64,000 nucleotides of DNA, taken from Saccharothrix sp. (GTDB lineage Bacteria; Actinomycetota; Actinomycetes; Mycobacteriales; Pseudonocardiaceae). The position numbers and the translations under genes were made by a program. The stretch covers positions 146,455 through 210,454 of the forward strand of contig NZ_JAPSLK010000007.1 in the NCBI RefSeq assembly GCF_031180885.1. The letters run 5' to 3'. A model generated the notes under the pieces. That model was given only the letters and a program-made list of their open reading frames with translations, did not search any database and was not told the DNA's origin. Positions 53,871-61,979 of the stretch are shown here, piece after piece (positions within the stretch are counted from its first letter, which is position 1; each line of letters opens with the position of its first letter).

Positions 53871-54719
53871 ATGGCGACCGAGCGGTTGCGGCTGGAGGAC
53901 GGCACCGAGCTGAACGTGGTGCGCAGCGGCACGCCCGACGCCGAGGTGACCGTGGTGCTCGCGCACGGCTACGCGTTGGACCACCGCAGTTGGCACCGGG
54001 TGATCGCGGAACTCCCCGAGTCGGTGGCGGTCATCGCCTACGACCACCGCGGCCACGGCGCGTCGAGCCCGGCCACCCGCGAGACCGCGACCATCGAGCA
54101 GCTCGGCGACGACCTGGGCGAGCTGATCGAACGCCTGGTGCCCACCGGCCAGGTCGTGGTCGCGGGCCACTCGATGGGCGGCATGGCGGCCATGGCGATG
54201 GCCGAGCGCCGGCCGCGGCTGTACAAGCAGCGGGTCGCGGGGCTGGTGTTCGTGTCCACGGCGGCCAGCGGCCTGTCGGAGACCTCGTTGGCGTGGCCCA
54301 AGGCGTTGGGCAAGCTGGTGCGCGAGCTGGAACGGGCGTTCGGGCCGCTGGTCCGGGCGGTGCGGGAGCGGATCGAGCCGGCCAAGACGGCGGGGTTGCG
54401 GTGGTGGCTGTTCGGTGACCAGCCGCGCGCGGAGGACGTCGACCTGACCGCGGACATGGTGTGGGGCCACTGGCCGGAGACGATCGCCCTGTTCCGACCG
54501 GCGGTGGACCGCTACGACCGCGAGGCGGCGTTGACGGTGGCGGCGGAGAAGCCGGTGATCGCGATCGTGGGCGACGAGGACCGCCTGGTGGGCGAGTACA
54601 ACGCGCGGGCGTTGGCCGAGGCGGTGGGTGGCGAGTCCGTGGTGGTGGAGGACGCCGGGCACATGCTGCCGCTGGAGGCGCCGGTCGAGGTCGCGGCCCA
54701 GATCGCCAAGCTGTCCTGA
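53871..54719 (+). CDS. Alpha/beta hydrolase
   Basis: A 282-residue alpha/beta-hydrolase-fold protein with the oxyanion region VVLAHGYALDHRSW, the nucleophile elbow GHSMGG (Ser), the acid in IAIVGDEDRLV and the catalytic His in VEDAGHMLPLEAP. No signal peptide. The family includes esterases, lipases and haloperoxidase-like enzymes; the substrate is unknown. A 6-bp hairpin CCTGAC/GTCAGG spans the stop codon (54715-54730) and may help termination before the convergent membrane gene. Confidence 0.9.
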   Translation: MATERLRLEDGTELNVVRSGTPDAEVTVVLAHGYALDHRSWHRVIAELPESVAVIAYDHRGHGASSPATRETATIEQLGDDLGELIERLVPTGQVVVAGHSMGGMAAMAMAERRPRLYKQRVAGLVFVSTAASGLSETSLAWPKALGKLVRELERAFGPLVRAVRERIEPAKTAGLRWWLFGDQPRAEDVDLTADMVWGHWPETIALFRPAVDRYDREAALTVAAEKPVIAIVGDEDRLVGEYNARALAEAVGGESVVVEDAGHMLPLEAPVEVAAQIAKLS

Positions 54720-54783
54720 CGGTCGTCAGGCTGTCGTAAAGGTGGACGCGCTGCGCGGGTGTACCGAGCAGCGCGTCCCCCGT

Positions 54784-56562
54784 TCACACCGCCCGGTGCA
54801 GGCCGCGGACTCGGGCGGCACCCGCGTAGAGCCAGGCGAACAGCACCCACATGCCGGCGAAGATCAGGCCGACGACCAGGTAGGCGACCGTCCACAGGAC
54901 CGCCGGCGTGTCGCTCTTGCGCTCGCGCTGGAGGAAGTCGATCTCCGCCATGAACGCGCGCGCCCCGTCCCGGGCCTCGATGGCGGCAGCGTTCGCCGCC
55001 GGGTCGGCCGGGGCGTAGATCGGCAGGATGGCCATCACGCCGTCCGGCGTGTGCAGGCGGACACCGGACTTCCACTGGCCGTAGACGGGCAGGGGCTGGG
55101 CGGTCCGGTAGACGCCGTCGCCGACGTCCTCCAGCGGGGTCGTCGCGAAGTCGCCGCCCTGCCACGCGAAACCGTTGAGCCACACCGGGTTCTCCACCGG
55201 GCGGTCCAGGCGGATGGTGGCGTGCGCCCAGCGGGGCGCGGCGTCGCTGTTGGGGTTGGAGACCTCGAAACCGGCCATGGCCTCGGTCAGCCTGACGTCC
55301 CCGCTCAACGGCGCCGGATCCTGGGGCACGGCGACCGAGGCCATGAGCCCCACCGCCGCGAGCGCGCCGAGCAGGCCGGGCAGGTGGCGGGGACCGGTGC
55401 TCTCGGCGCGTGCGGCGACCTCGTCGACGCGTTCCTGCTGCCACACGCCGATCAGCGCGCCGGCGACCGCGGCGGCCGTGCCGTAGACGACGTAGGTGAC
55501 CAGCTGGTGTGACGGCCACGGGTTGGGCATGAGCGTCTGGGACAGCGCGGCTTCGCCGAGCATGCCGACGGTGCCCGCGCCGATCCCGGCGACCAGGGCG
55601 AACCGCCAGCGGGTCAGGAACAGCGCCGCGGCCTCGACCACGACGGCCTCCGCCAGGTACGGCAGCGGCACGGCCAGGTGCAGGTCGGCCACCGCCGGGA
55701 TCGCGGAGAACAGCAGCCGGCTGCCCAACAGCACACCAAGCACGATCAACGTCCCGCCCGGCCCCCACGACAGCCGGCCCATGGTCAGCGTCCACGCCCC
55801 GATCAGCCCGACCAGCACCACCTGCGCGAGCATCGGGAACTGCGGCACGCCCAGGTCGAACTCCATCAGGAACGTCGAGGCGCCCATCAGCCACGCGCCC
55901 GCCAGCACCGGCCCGAGCAGCCGCACCAGCCGGCCGTGCGCGCCGACCTGGCGTGCCTCGGCGAGCAGCAGTTGCAGCCCGAGCACGACCCCGACGCCGC
56001 CGCCGATCATGAGGATGTGGGTCGGGCCCCACTCGGTGACGTCCTGGCCGAAGAGCCGGTGCCACACGTCGTCCAGCGGGAACCCGGCCACGCCCACCAG
56101 CCCGGTCGCCGTCATCTGCACACTGCCCATGGGGACGCGCCAGTCCTTGTAGACGCGGAAGGTGCGTGTCGGCAGCGGGTCCCGGGCGAGGGCGGCGCTG
56201 ATCAGGCCGCTGGCCAGGATGCCCATCAGTCCGAAGTAGATCGGGAAGTGCGACGGGTTGGCCAGCGGACCCTCGTCGCGGCCGAGTTCCATGTGGATGG
56301 GGACGTCCCAGTACACGCCGACCAGCGCGGAGAACCCCGACAGCCCGGCGAGCCCCATCGGCAGCGCGGCCCACCGCGGCAGCCCGGTCCGGTCCGCGGC
56401 CCGGTCCGCCAGCCGCCCGACCGGGTTGGGCCGCCCGGCCCGTTCCGCGACCACGAACAGCAGCACCGGTACGAACACCGCGGCCGCCATCGCCGCCGCG
56501 ATCAGGACCTGCGTGAACTCCGCCCCACCCGCCGGTGGTGCCTCGTGTGCCAGGACGTGCAT
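54784..56562 (-). CDS. Conserved polytopic membrane protein, function unknown
   Basis: A 592-residue protein from ATG 56562 (AGGAGG upstream). About ten hydrophobic helices lie in the first 420 residues. An extracytoplasmic beta-rich region follows (about 430-555, VRLTEAMAGFEVSNPNSD, GQWKSGVRLHTPDG), then a final helix (VAYLVVGLIFAGMWVLF). Several membrane-embedded or adjacent histidines (MHVLAHEA, VPIHMELGRDEGPL, DDVWHRLFG, GPTHILM) suggest metal or haem contact, but I do not recognise a family. The inverted repeat at 56612-56632 may regulate it. It is convergent with the hydrolase gene. Confidence 0.78.
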   Translation of the reverse strand: MHVLAHEAPPAGGAEFTQVLIAAAMAAAVFVPVLLFVVAERAGRPNPVGRLADRAADRTGLPRWAALPMGLAGLSGFSALVGVYWDVPIHMELGRDEGPLANPSHFPIYFGLMGILASGLISAALARDPLPTRTFRVYKDWRVPMGSVQMTATGLVGVAGFPLDDVWHRLFGQDVTEWGPTHILMIGGGVGVVLGLQLLLAEARQVGAHGRLVRLLGPVLAGAWLMGASTFLMEFDLGVPQFPMLAQVVLVGLIGAWTLTMGRLSWGPGGTLIVLGVLLGSRLLFSAIPAVADLHLAVPLPYLAEAVVVEAAALFLTRWRFALVAGIGAGTVGMLGEAALSQTLMPNPWPSHQLVTYVVYGTAAAVAGALIGVWQQERVDEVAARAESTGPRHLPGLLGALAAVGLMASVAVPQDPAPLSGDVRLTEAMAGFEVSNPNSDAAPRWAHATIRLDRPVENPVWLNGFAWQGGDFATTPLEDVGDGVYRTAQPLPVYGQWKSGVRLHTPDGVMAILPIYAPADPAANAAAIEARDGARAFMAEIDFLQRERKSDTPAVLWTVAYLVVGLIFAGMWVLFAWLYAGAARVRGLHRAV

Positions 56563-56611
56563 CGTCGCCTCCTGCGGTGCGCCGGGTCGGGAGGGACGAT
56601 ACCAAATATGT

Positions 56612-56632
56612 GTAACTTGAAGTAGCAGTTAC
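56612..56632. promoter_or_regulatory. Inverted repeat in an AT-rich divergent promoter region
   Basis: GTAACT (56612-56617) and AGTTAC (56627-56632) are inverted 6-mers with a 9-bp spacer. They lie in unusually AT-rich DNA between the membrane-protein gene (leftward) and the TerB-like gene (rightward). Candidate operator. Confidence 0.4.
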
Positions 56633-56667
56633 TGAAGATCACATCTACCGGTCTCTAGGCTGACCGG

Positions 56668-57054
56668 GTGATCTACACCGACAGCGAAGCCCGAACCCTG
56701 CGCACGGCCGTCTTCGGCGCGATGGTCCTGGTCTCCACCGCGGAGCCGGGCGCCCTCGACCAGGAGAGCCACGCCGGCATCCGCGCCCTGTCCACGTTCT
56801 CGCCGTCTTTGCGCGAGGTCCTGTCCGCCGCGCACCCGGAGTTGCCGGAGGGCACGGTCGCCGACGTGGAGGCGGGTGTCCTGGACGCGCTGCGCCGGTC
56901 CGCGGCGATCCTGTCGACGAAGGCCCCGGCGGACGCGCGGGCGTTCCCGGAGGCGGTGCTGTCGATCTGCCGGGAGGTGGCCACGGCGGATGGCCACGTG
57001 GGCGAGGACGAACACGCGGTGATCACCCGCGTCCGGGAGGCACTGGCCGGCTGA
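56668..57054 (+). CDS. TerB-like small helical protein
   Basis: A 128-residue, all-helical protein from GTG 56668. The C-terminal ICREVATADGHVGEDEHAVITRVREAL resembles the acidic ADGxxxxxE calcium/metal motif of TerB (tellurite-resistance family). No signal or membrane segment. TerB domains occur in stress and defence contexts, but this stand-alone copy has no ter neighbours, so its role is open. A strong hairpin follows its stop. Confidence 0.65.
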   Translation: MIYTDSEARTLRTAVFGAMVLVSTAEPGALDQESHAGIRALSTFSPSLREVLSAAHPELPEGTVADVEAGVLDALRRSAAILSTKAPADARAFPEAVLSICREVATADGHVGEDEHAVITRVREALAG

Positions 57055-57085
57055 GCCGAGTCATGGACCAAAGACGACCGGGACC

Positions 57086-57117
57086 CGCCCTTCTCCGGTC
57101 CCGGCCGGAGAAGGGCG
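57086..57117. terminator. Bidirectional terminator hairpin
   Basis: CGCCCTTCTCCGG (57086-57098) pairs perfectly with CCGGAGAAGGGCG (57105-57117), a 13-bp stem and 6-base loop, between the TerB-like gene end (57054) and the NmrA remnant end (57124). Confidence 0.82.
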
Positions 57118-57123
57118 TTCCGG

Positions 57124-57744
57124 TCAGTGCGTCGCGAACTCCCCCGCGTACGCCTGCGCCCACGTCCGGAAGTCGCGCGGCGGGCGGCCGGTCACCTGCT
57201 CGACGGTCGGGTGGAGCCGGGACTCGCCCAGCGTGCCGTCGCGGTAGAAGCTGAAGAACGCGCGCACGTACTCCGCCGGCATCGCCGCCGACATCTCCGC
57301 CCGCGCCTCCTCGTCCGACAGCCCCACAAACGTCAGGTCCCGGCCGAGGACCTCCCCCAGCACCCGAACCCGGTCGGCAGGCAGCAGCGGCTCCGGCCCA
57401 CTGAGCATCAGCACCTGGCCGACGAACTCGGACGAAGTCAAAGCCGAGGCCGCCACCGCACCGATGTCACAAGGGTCGATCATGGCCACCGGCACGGAGC
57501 CGAACGCGTCGCGAACCGCGTCCCCCACCGACAACTGCGGCAGCCAGCGCAGCGACTTCGACATGAACCCGTGGGACGCAACACCGTCCACTCCAGACCC
57601 GAGGACAGCACCGCCTCCTCCGACCGGATCATGTACTCCGACACCGCGTTCCCGGTGTCCGACGCCGTCACCGCCGGACTCGACAAGAGAACCACCCGCC
57701 GCACCCCGCACGGGCAGCCTCGGCCAAGATCCCCGGCATGTCCC
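57124..57744 (-). pseudogene. NmrA/NAD(P)-binding oxidoreductase remnant
   Basis: Pieces of an atypical short-chain dehydrogenase lie in three frames: RDMPGILAEAARAG, then VRRVVLLSSPAVTASDTGNA to SGLEWTVLRPTG, then FMSKSLRWLPQLSVGDAVRD through the C-terminus (RPPRDFRTWAQAYAGEF). The breaks fall at a C run at 57704-57707 and another at 57568-57570; one extra base in each would rejoin the frames. The N-terminal GxxGxxG nucleotide-binding strand is missing altogether, so the gene would be dead even if both frameshifts were sequencing errors. Confidence 0.78.
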
Positions 57745-58030
57745 GATAACGGCGTTGCCCGCCATGTACATCGCCGCCGCGCACACGCCGAGCGCGCCCA
57801 GCCGGTCGCCCAGCACCTCCGGGTGGGTGGGCAGGAACGTCAGCGCGTTGTGGACGTCCCGGACCTTGCGCGCCGGGTCTTCCACGTCGCGCGGCCCGCC
57901 GGTGGACTCGCCGAACCCGGTGAAGTCGAACGGACAGCGCCGCGATCCCCCGGTCGGCGAGCCGCCGCGCGTACCGGTCGGCCATCAGCTCCTTGACGCT
58001 GGTCCACGTCCCGGCGACGTGAACGTGTCC
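57745..58030 (-). pseudogene. Alpha/beta hydrolase N-terminal fragment
   Basis: Reading leftward: HVAGTWTSVKELMADRYARR, LADRGIAALS, then after a +1 shift FDFTGFGESTGGPRDVEDP and KVRDVHNALTFLPTHPEV to GALGVCAAAMYMAGNAVI. This matches the dienelactone-hydrolase/S15-like group, with the elbow Ser position read as GVCAAA. It stops abruptly where the NmrA fragment begins, so the 3' half was lost in a deletion that joined two unrelated genes. Confidence 0.72.
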
Positions 58031-58132
58031 CTGCGCAAGTACCGGGCGCACGTCGCGGACCTGATGTCCCGGCTGGGCGCGGCCACCCGGTTCCAGGCGG
58101 GCATGTTGGCCAAGGAACGCGGCTGGCTCTGA
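58022..58132 (+). pseudogene. C-terminal fragment of a LuxR-type regulator
   Basis: Only the last 36 residues of a LuxR HTH remain: NVSLRKYRAHVADLMSRLG, then AATRFQAGMLAKERGWL and a stop. The end resembles that of the regulator at 13256-14287 (NAVSRFQAGVRAA). Its 5' side abuts the hydrolase fragment on the other strand, marking a rearrangement joint near 58022. Confidence 0.72.
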
Positions 58133-58155
58133 CCACTTCCGATACACCGGCGTAT

Positions 58156-58175
58156 TCGATACATTGGTGTATCGA
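58156..58175. promoter_or_regulatory. TetR-type operator
   Basis: TCGATACATTGGTGTATCGA has perfect 8-bp inverted arms and a 4-bp centre, 15 bp before the TetR gene start. A second, imperfect copy (CGATACACCGGCGTATTCG) lies directly upstream near 58140-58158, giving two adjacent sites. The position suggests autorepression of the TetR-flavoprotein-hydrolase operon. Confidence 0.75.
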
Positions 58176-58190
58176 GAGTGAGGTCCCGCC

Positions 58191-58802
58191 ATGCCGCCCT
58201 CCCGCCGCCGGGTCGAGACGCGCCGCCGCCTGCACGAGGCCGCGCTGGCGGTGTTCGCCGCCGAGGGCTTCGGCCGGGCCAGCGTCGAGCAGGTGTGCGA
58301 GCGGGCCGGGTTCACCCGCGGCGCGTTCTACTCCAACTTCGCCTCGCTGGACGAGCTGTTCCTGGCCATGTGGGCGGACCGGTCGAACACCCTGCTGGAG
58401 GACCTGCGGCGCGCGCTGGAGGCGGCGGACACCGCGGACCTGACCACCGCGCGGGACGTCGTGGAACTGGTCGACGCGGCGGTGGGTGTCGATGACGCCT
58501 GGTACCGCGTGACCGCCGAGTTCACCGCGCACGCGTTGCGCACGCCGGGGTTGCGCGAGGTCGTCGCCCAGCGGGAGGACGCGATCGCCGGCACCCTCAC
58601 CCCGGTCCTGGTGTCGTTCCTGCGGCGGGTCGGCCGCGAGGTCGCCGACCCGAGGGCGCTGGCGCTCGCGCTGGTCGCCGTGCACGACGGGACGACCGTG
58701 CAGTGCCTGGTCGAGCCGGACGACCCCGCGGCGCGCCGCCGCCGGCTGGACCTTTTCGAAGCTGTCGTGCTCGCCTACACCACCCCCGGAGGGGACGCAT
58801 GA
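58191..58802 (+). CDS. TetR-family repressor
   Basis: A 203-residue regulator from ATG 58191. The HTH is near the N-terminus (EAALAVFAAEGFGRASVEQV, CERAGFTRGAFYSNFASLDEL), the classic TetR pattern. The C-terminal ligand-binding helices end with PDDPAARRRRLDLF. Its stop overlaps the flavoprotein ATG (ATGA). The palindromes at 58140-58175 are probable operators. The ligand may be the flavoprotein's substrate, possibly a steroid or other hydrophobic ring compound (inference). Confidence 0.93.
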   Translation: MPPSRRRVETRRRLHEAALAVFAAEGFGRASVEQVCERAGFTRGAFYSNFASLDELFLAMWADRSNTLLEDLRRALEAADTADLTTARDVVELVDAAVGVDDAWYRVTAEFTAHALRTPGLREVVAQREDAIAGTLTPVLVSFLRRVGREVADPRALALALVAVHDGTTVQCLVEPDDPAARRRRLDLFEAVVLAYTTPGGDA

Positions 58803-60460
58803 ACCCGGACGTCATCGTCGTCGGTTCCGGACTGGCCGGCCTGGTCGCCACGCACGAGCTGGCCAAGGCGGGGAAACGGGTCCTGGTGCTGGACCAGGAG
58901 AACCGCAACAACCTCGGCGGACAGGCCTTCTGGTCGCTGGGCGGGTTGTTCCTGGTGGACTCGCCCGAGCAGCGCCGGCTGGGCATCAAGGACAGCTACG
59001 AACTGGCCATGCAGGACTGGATGGGCAGCGCCGCGTTCGACCGCGAACGCGAGGACCACTGGCCCCGGCGCTGGGCGCAGGCCTACGTCGAGTGGGCCGC
59101 CGGCGGCAAGCGCCAGTACCTGCACGACCTGGGCTTGCGCGTGCTGCCCATGGTCGGCTGGGCCGAACGCGGCGACGGCAAGGCCGACGGCCACGGCAAC
59201 TCCGTCCCCCGCTTCCACCTCACCTGGGGCACCGGCCCCGAGGTCGTGCGTGTGTTCCTGGAACCCGTCCTGGGCGCGGAGAAGCGCGGCCTGGTGGAGT
59301 TCGGTTTCCGCCACCGCGTCGACGAGCTGATCGTCGAGGACGGCGCCGTGGTCGGTGTCCGGGGAGCCGTCCTGGAGCCCTGCGACGACCTCGAACGCGG
59401 CAAGGCCTCCTCCCGCGAGACCGTCGGCGAGTTCGAACACCGCGCGGCGGCCGTGGTGGTCGCCTCCGGCGGCGTCGGCCACAACCACGACCTGATCCGC
59501 AAGTACTGGCCCACCGAACGCCTCGGCAAGTGCCCGGAAACCCTGATCTCCGGCGTCCCCGCGCACGTGGACGGCCGCATGCTCCTGATCAGCGAAACCG
59601 CCGGCGCGAACGTCGTCAACCGCGACCGGATGTGGAACTACACCGAGGGCATCGTCAACTGGGACCCGATCTGGCCGAACCACGCCATCCGCATCCTGGC
59701 CGGCCCGTCGTCGCTGTGGTTCGACGCCGCGGGCCGCCGGCTGCCCGCGCCGAACTACCCGAGCTTCGACACCAACGGCACGCTGAAGGCGATCCTGGCC
59801 GACGGCCACGACTACTCGTGGCTGGTCCTGACCCAGACCATCATCGAGAAGGAGTTCGCGCTGTCGGGTTCTGAGCAGAACCCCGACATCACCAGCAAGG
59901 ACGTCAAGCTGGCCTTGAAGAGCCGCCTGGCCAAGGGTGCTCCCGGCCCGGTGGAGGCGTTCAAGCAGCACGGGGTGGACTTCGTCGTCGCCCGGACGCT
60001 GCGCGAACTCGTCGACGGCATGAACAAGATCGCCCGAGGCCCGAAGATCGACCACGACGACCTGGAGCGCCAGATCGTCGCAAGGGATCGCGAGCTGGGC
60101 AACAAGTACGGCAAGGACCTCCAGCTGGCGGCCGTCGAACACGCCCGCCGCTACCTGGGCGACCGGATCACCCGGGTGGCCAAGCCACACCGCATCCTCG
60201 ACCCGGCGCACGGTCCGTTGATCGCCGTGCGCTTGAACATCCTCACCCGCAAGACGCTGGGCGGGTTGGAGACGAACCTGGACTCCCAGGTGGTCCGCGC
60301 GGACGGCTCGGTGCTGCCGGGCTTGTACGCGGCGGGCGAGGTGGCCGGCTTCGGCGGCGGTGGCGTCCACGGCTACAACGCCCTGGAGGGCACTTTCCTG
60401 GGCGGCTGCATCTTCTCCGGCCGCGCGGCGGGCCTGGCTCTGGCGCGCGACCTGCGGTGA
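58799..60460 (+). CDS. FAD-binding dehydrogenase, KstD/fumarate reductase flavoprotein-like
   Basis: A 553-residue flavoprotein with the N-terminal dinucleotide motif VIVVGSGLAGLVATHELA and a following acidic residue (VLVLDQE). The second FAD contact is near the C-terminus (PGLYAAGEVAGFGGGGVHGY, ending LGGCIFSGRAAG). It belongs to the FAD-binding-2 family containing 3-ketosteroid-delta1-dehydrogenases and fumarate-reductase-like enzymes; many actinobacterial members are annotated only as FAD-binding dehydrogenases. ATG 58799 overlaps the TetR stop, and its own stop overlaps the hydrolase GTG, so the three genes form one operon. Confidence 0.9.
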   Translation: MNPDVIVVGSGLAGLVATHELAKAGKRVLVLDQENRNNLGGQAFWSLGGLFLVDSPEQRRLGIKDSYELAMQDWMGSAAFDREREDHWPRRWAQAYVEWAAGGKRQYLHDLGLRVLPMVGWAERGDGKADGHGNSVPRFHLTWGTGPEVVRVFLEPVLGAEKRGLVEFGFRHRVDELIVEDGAVVGVRGAVLEPCDDLERGKASSRETVGEFEHRAAAVVVASGGVGHNHDLIRKYWPTERLGKCPETLISGVPAHVDGRMLLISETAGANVVNRDRMWNYTEGIVNWDPIWPNHAIRILAGPSSLWFDAAGRRLPAPNYPSFDTNGTLKAILADGHDYSWLVLTQTIIEKEFALSGSEQNPDITSKDVKLALKSRLAKGAPGPVEAFKQHGVDFVVARTLRELVDGMNKIARGPKIDHDDLERQIVARDRELGNKYGKDLQLAAVEHARRYLGDRITRVAKPHRILDPAHGPLIAVRLNILTRKTLGGLETNLDSQVVRADGSVLPGLYAAGEVAGFGGGGVHGYNALEGTFLGGCIFSGRAAGLALARDLR

Positions 60461-61275
60461 GACGACGGGTCGCCGGGTCTTTCGCGTCGGTTGGCGGGCG
60501 GGCCGTTCACGTGCGGGTGGACGGCCCCGCCGAGGGCCCACCGGTCGTGCTGCTCCACGGTTTCGGTGGCTCACTGCACTGGTTCGACCGCCTGGTGCCG
60601 CTGCTGGGCGGTTGCCGGGTGATCCGCGTCGACCTGCTGGGCCACGGGGCGACCGGCGGGCCGGCGGCGGACGCCGACGAACAGGCTCGGGCCGTGGCCG
60701 GCGTGCTGGCGTCGCTCGGGATGTCGGACGTGGTGGCGGTCGGGCACTCGTTCGGCGCGGACGTGGCTCTGTCGCTGGCGGAGACGTCGGGCCGGGTGGC
60801 ACGAGTGGTGGTCGTGGCGCAGGCTCCGGACTACTCGGACGCGACCTTCCCGCCCGGTGATTTCCTGATGACGCTGCCGCTGGTGGGGGCTCTGTTGCAC
60901 CGTTTCGCGCCGGCGTTCGCGGTACGGGCGGTCGCCGCACACGCGGTGGCACCGGGCTTCCGGGTGGGCGCGACTCTGGTCCAGCAGTCTCTGGAGGACC
61001 ACAAGGCTTTGGACGCCGGGATGTTCCCGATCGTCCTGGTCCAACGCCGCCGGAGACTCGCCGCGAACCCCCTCGACACGCGAGTGCGGGAACTGGGCCT
61101 GCCCACGATGGTGGTCCTGGGCGGCCAGGACCGGTTCTACGGGGCGAGATCGGCACGGCGGTACGCGGCGGTCGGGGCGCGGGTCGAGACGATCGCCGAG
61201 GCCGGCCACTCCCCCGTCGTCGAGACACCGGGCCGAGTGGCAGCACTGATCCAAGACTTCATGACCGACACCTGA
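60457..61275 (+). CDS. Alpha/beta hydrolase in the TetR operon
   Basis: A 272-residue hydrolase from GTG 60457, coupled to the flavoprotein by GTGA. The fold shows VVLLHGFGGSLHWFDRL (oxyanion hole), VGHSFGADVALSLA (nucleophile Ser), VVLGGQDRFYG (acid) and AEAGHSPVVETP (His). No signal peptide. It may hydrolyse the oxidised product of the flavoprotein, for example a ring-cleavage or ester intermediate; this is inferred from operon structure only. Confidence 0.9.
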   Translation: MRRRVAGSFASVGGRAVHVRVDGPAEGPPVVLLHGFGGSLHWFDRLVPLLGGCRVIRVDLLGHGATGGPAADADEQARAVAGVLASLGMSDVVAVGHSFGADVALSLAETSGRVARVVVVAQAPDYSDATFPPGDFLMTLPLVGALLHRFAPAFAVRAVAAHAVAPGFRVGATLVQQSLEDHKALDAGMFPIVLVQRRRRLAANPLDTRVRELGLPTMVVLGGQDRFYGARSARRYAAVGARVETIAEAGHSPVVETPGRVAALIQDFMTDT

Positions 61276-61290
61276 CCCGGGACGCGCAGC

Positions 61291-61348
61291 GCCCAGCTTT
61301 TCGGCGCCCAGCTTTTCGGCGCGCAGTGCCGCCGGGCAGTGCCGCCGG
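61291..61348. repeat. Two short tandem repeats
   Basis: GCCCAGCTTTTCGGC occurs twice head to tail (61291-61305, 61306-61320), followed by GCAGTGCCGCCGG twice (61323-61335, 61336-61348). They lie just after the hydrolase stop and directly before the first large inverted repeat. Confidence 0.85.
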
Positions 61349-61365
61349 GGCACACACCTCAACTT

Positions 61366-61535
61366 GGGCTTCTTGCTTGTGTCATCCCCGTATGGCCCGC
61401 CCGAAGGGCTACCACAGATTTCCCGGGTGCGGCCGAAATTCTTTGTGAGGAACGAGCAAAAAATTTCAGCGGCACCCGGGAAATCTGTGGTCGGCTTTGC
61501 CGTGGTCATGCGGGGATGACACAAGCAAGAAGCCC
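61366..61535. repeat. Large imperfect inverted repeat (about 75-bp arms, 21-bp spacer)
   Basis: The left arm 61366-61440 and the reverse complement of 61462-61535 agree over nearly their whole length. Shared blocks are GGGCTTCTTGCTTGTGTCAT with the following CCCCG, then ACCACAGATTTCCCGGGTGC, and GAAATT at the inner end. Differences cluster in one central 17-bp block. The element could fold into a long hairpin or cruciform and has MITE-like proportions, but no transposase and no clear target-site duplication was seen. Confidence 0.85.
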
Positions 61536-61557
61536 CGCAGTTGTAGTTGTGTCATCC

Positions 61558-61768
61558 TTGGCGGCTCGCCCGCCGGCGAGGCTCTTTAATCTTTAGAGCC
61601 GCGCTTACACTCTCAAATCCACGCTTCGCGCGTGTAGACGCAACGCGCTCCGCGCTGCTGGAGAATGAACGCGCTTCGCGCTCTTGAACAGCACTGACGC
61701 GCTCTCGAGCTCGAACGCGCTGCGCACTCTCAAGATCAAAAGCGCCTCGCCGGCGGGCAGGCCGCCAA
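61558..61768. repeat. Second inverted repeat (47-bp arms) enclosing short palindromes
   Basis: The left arm 61558-61604 matches the reverse complement of 61722-61768 with a few mismatches; the best block is GCCCGCCGGCGAGGC. The interior holds several short palindromes of the kind GCGCTTCGCGC (near 61621-61634, 61643-61655, 61670-61681). The left arm also contains the hairpin GGCTCT...AGAGCC (61580-61600). Structured, non-coding and of unknown role. Confidence 0.75.
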
Positions 61769-61979
61769 TGGGGGAACCGAAGCCCCGCCGTGGCTGGGAG
61801 CAGCCCGCCGCGCGGGGCGCGGCGAAAAGCGCGGGCGGGATGGGTGTGGTGGGTATGCGTTACCGGGCGGCGGGTGCGTGGCTGGGGTGTGCGGCGACCT
61901 GGGGTTTGTGGGTGGGTACGCCGCGTTCCCGGTCGCGTGCGCCAGCGGTCGCGACCGGGAACGGCGGTGTGCGCGGCGG

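Larger units (their letters stand above)
61276..61979. other. 700-bp non-coding region dense in repeats
   Basis: No credible gene. It contains tandem repeats (61291-61348), two long imperfect inverted repeats (61366-61535 and 61558-61768) and then 200 bp of featureless DNA before the stop of the MFS gene at 61980. Confidence 0.8.

Noticed and set aside
61605..61721. Possible CRISPR-like array from repeated GCGCTTCGCGC palindromes
   Set aside because: Repeats are short, unequal and irregularly spaced. There are no uniform spacers and no cas genes.
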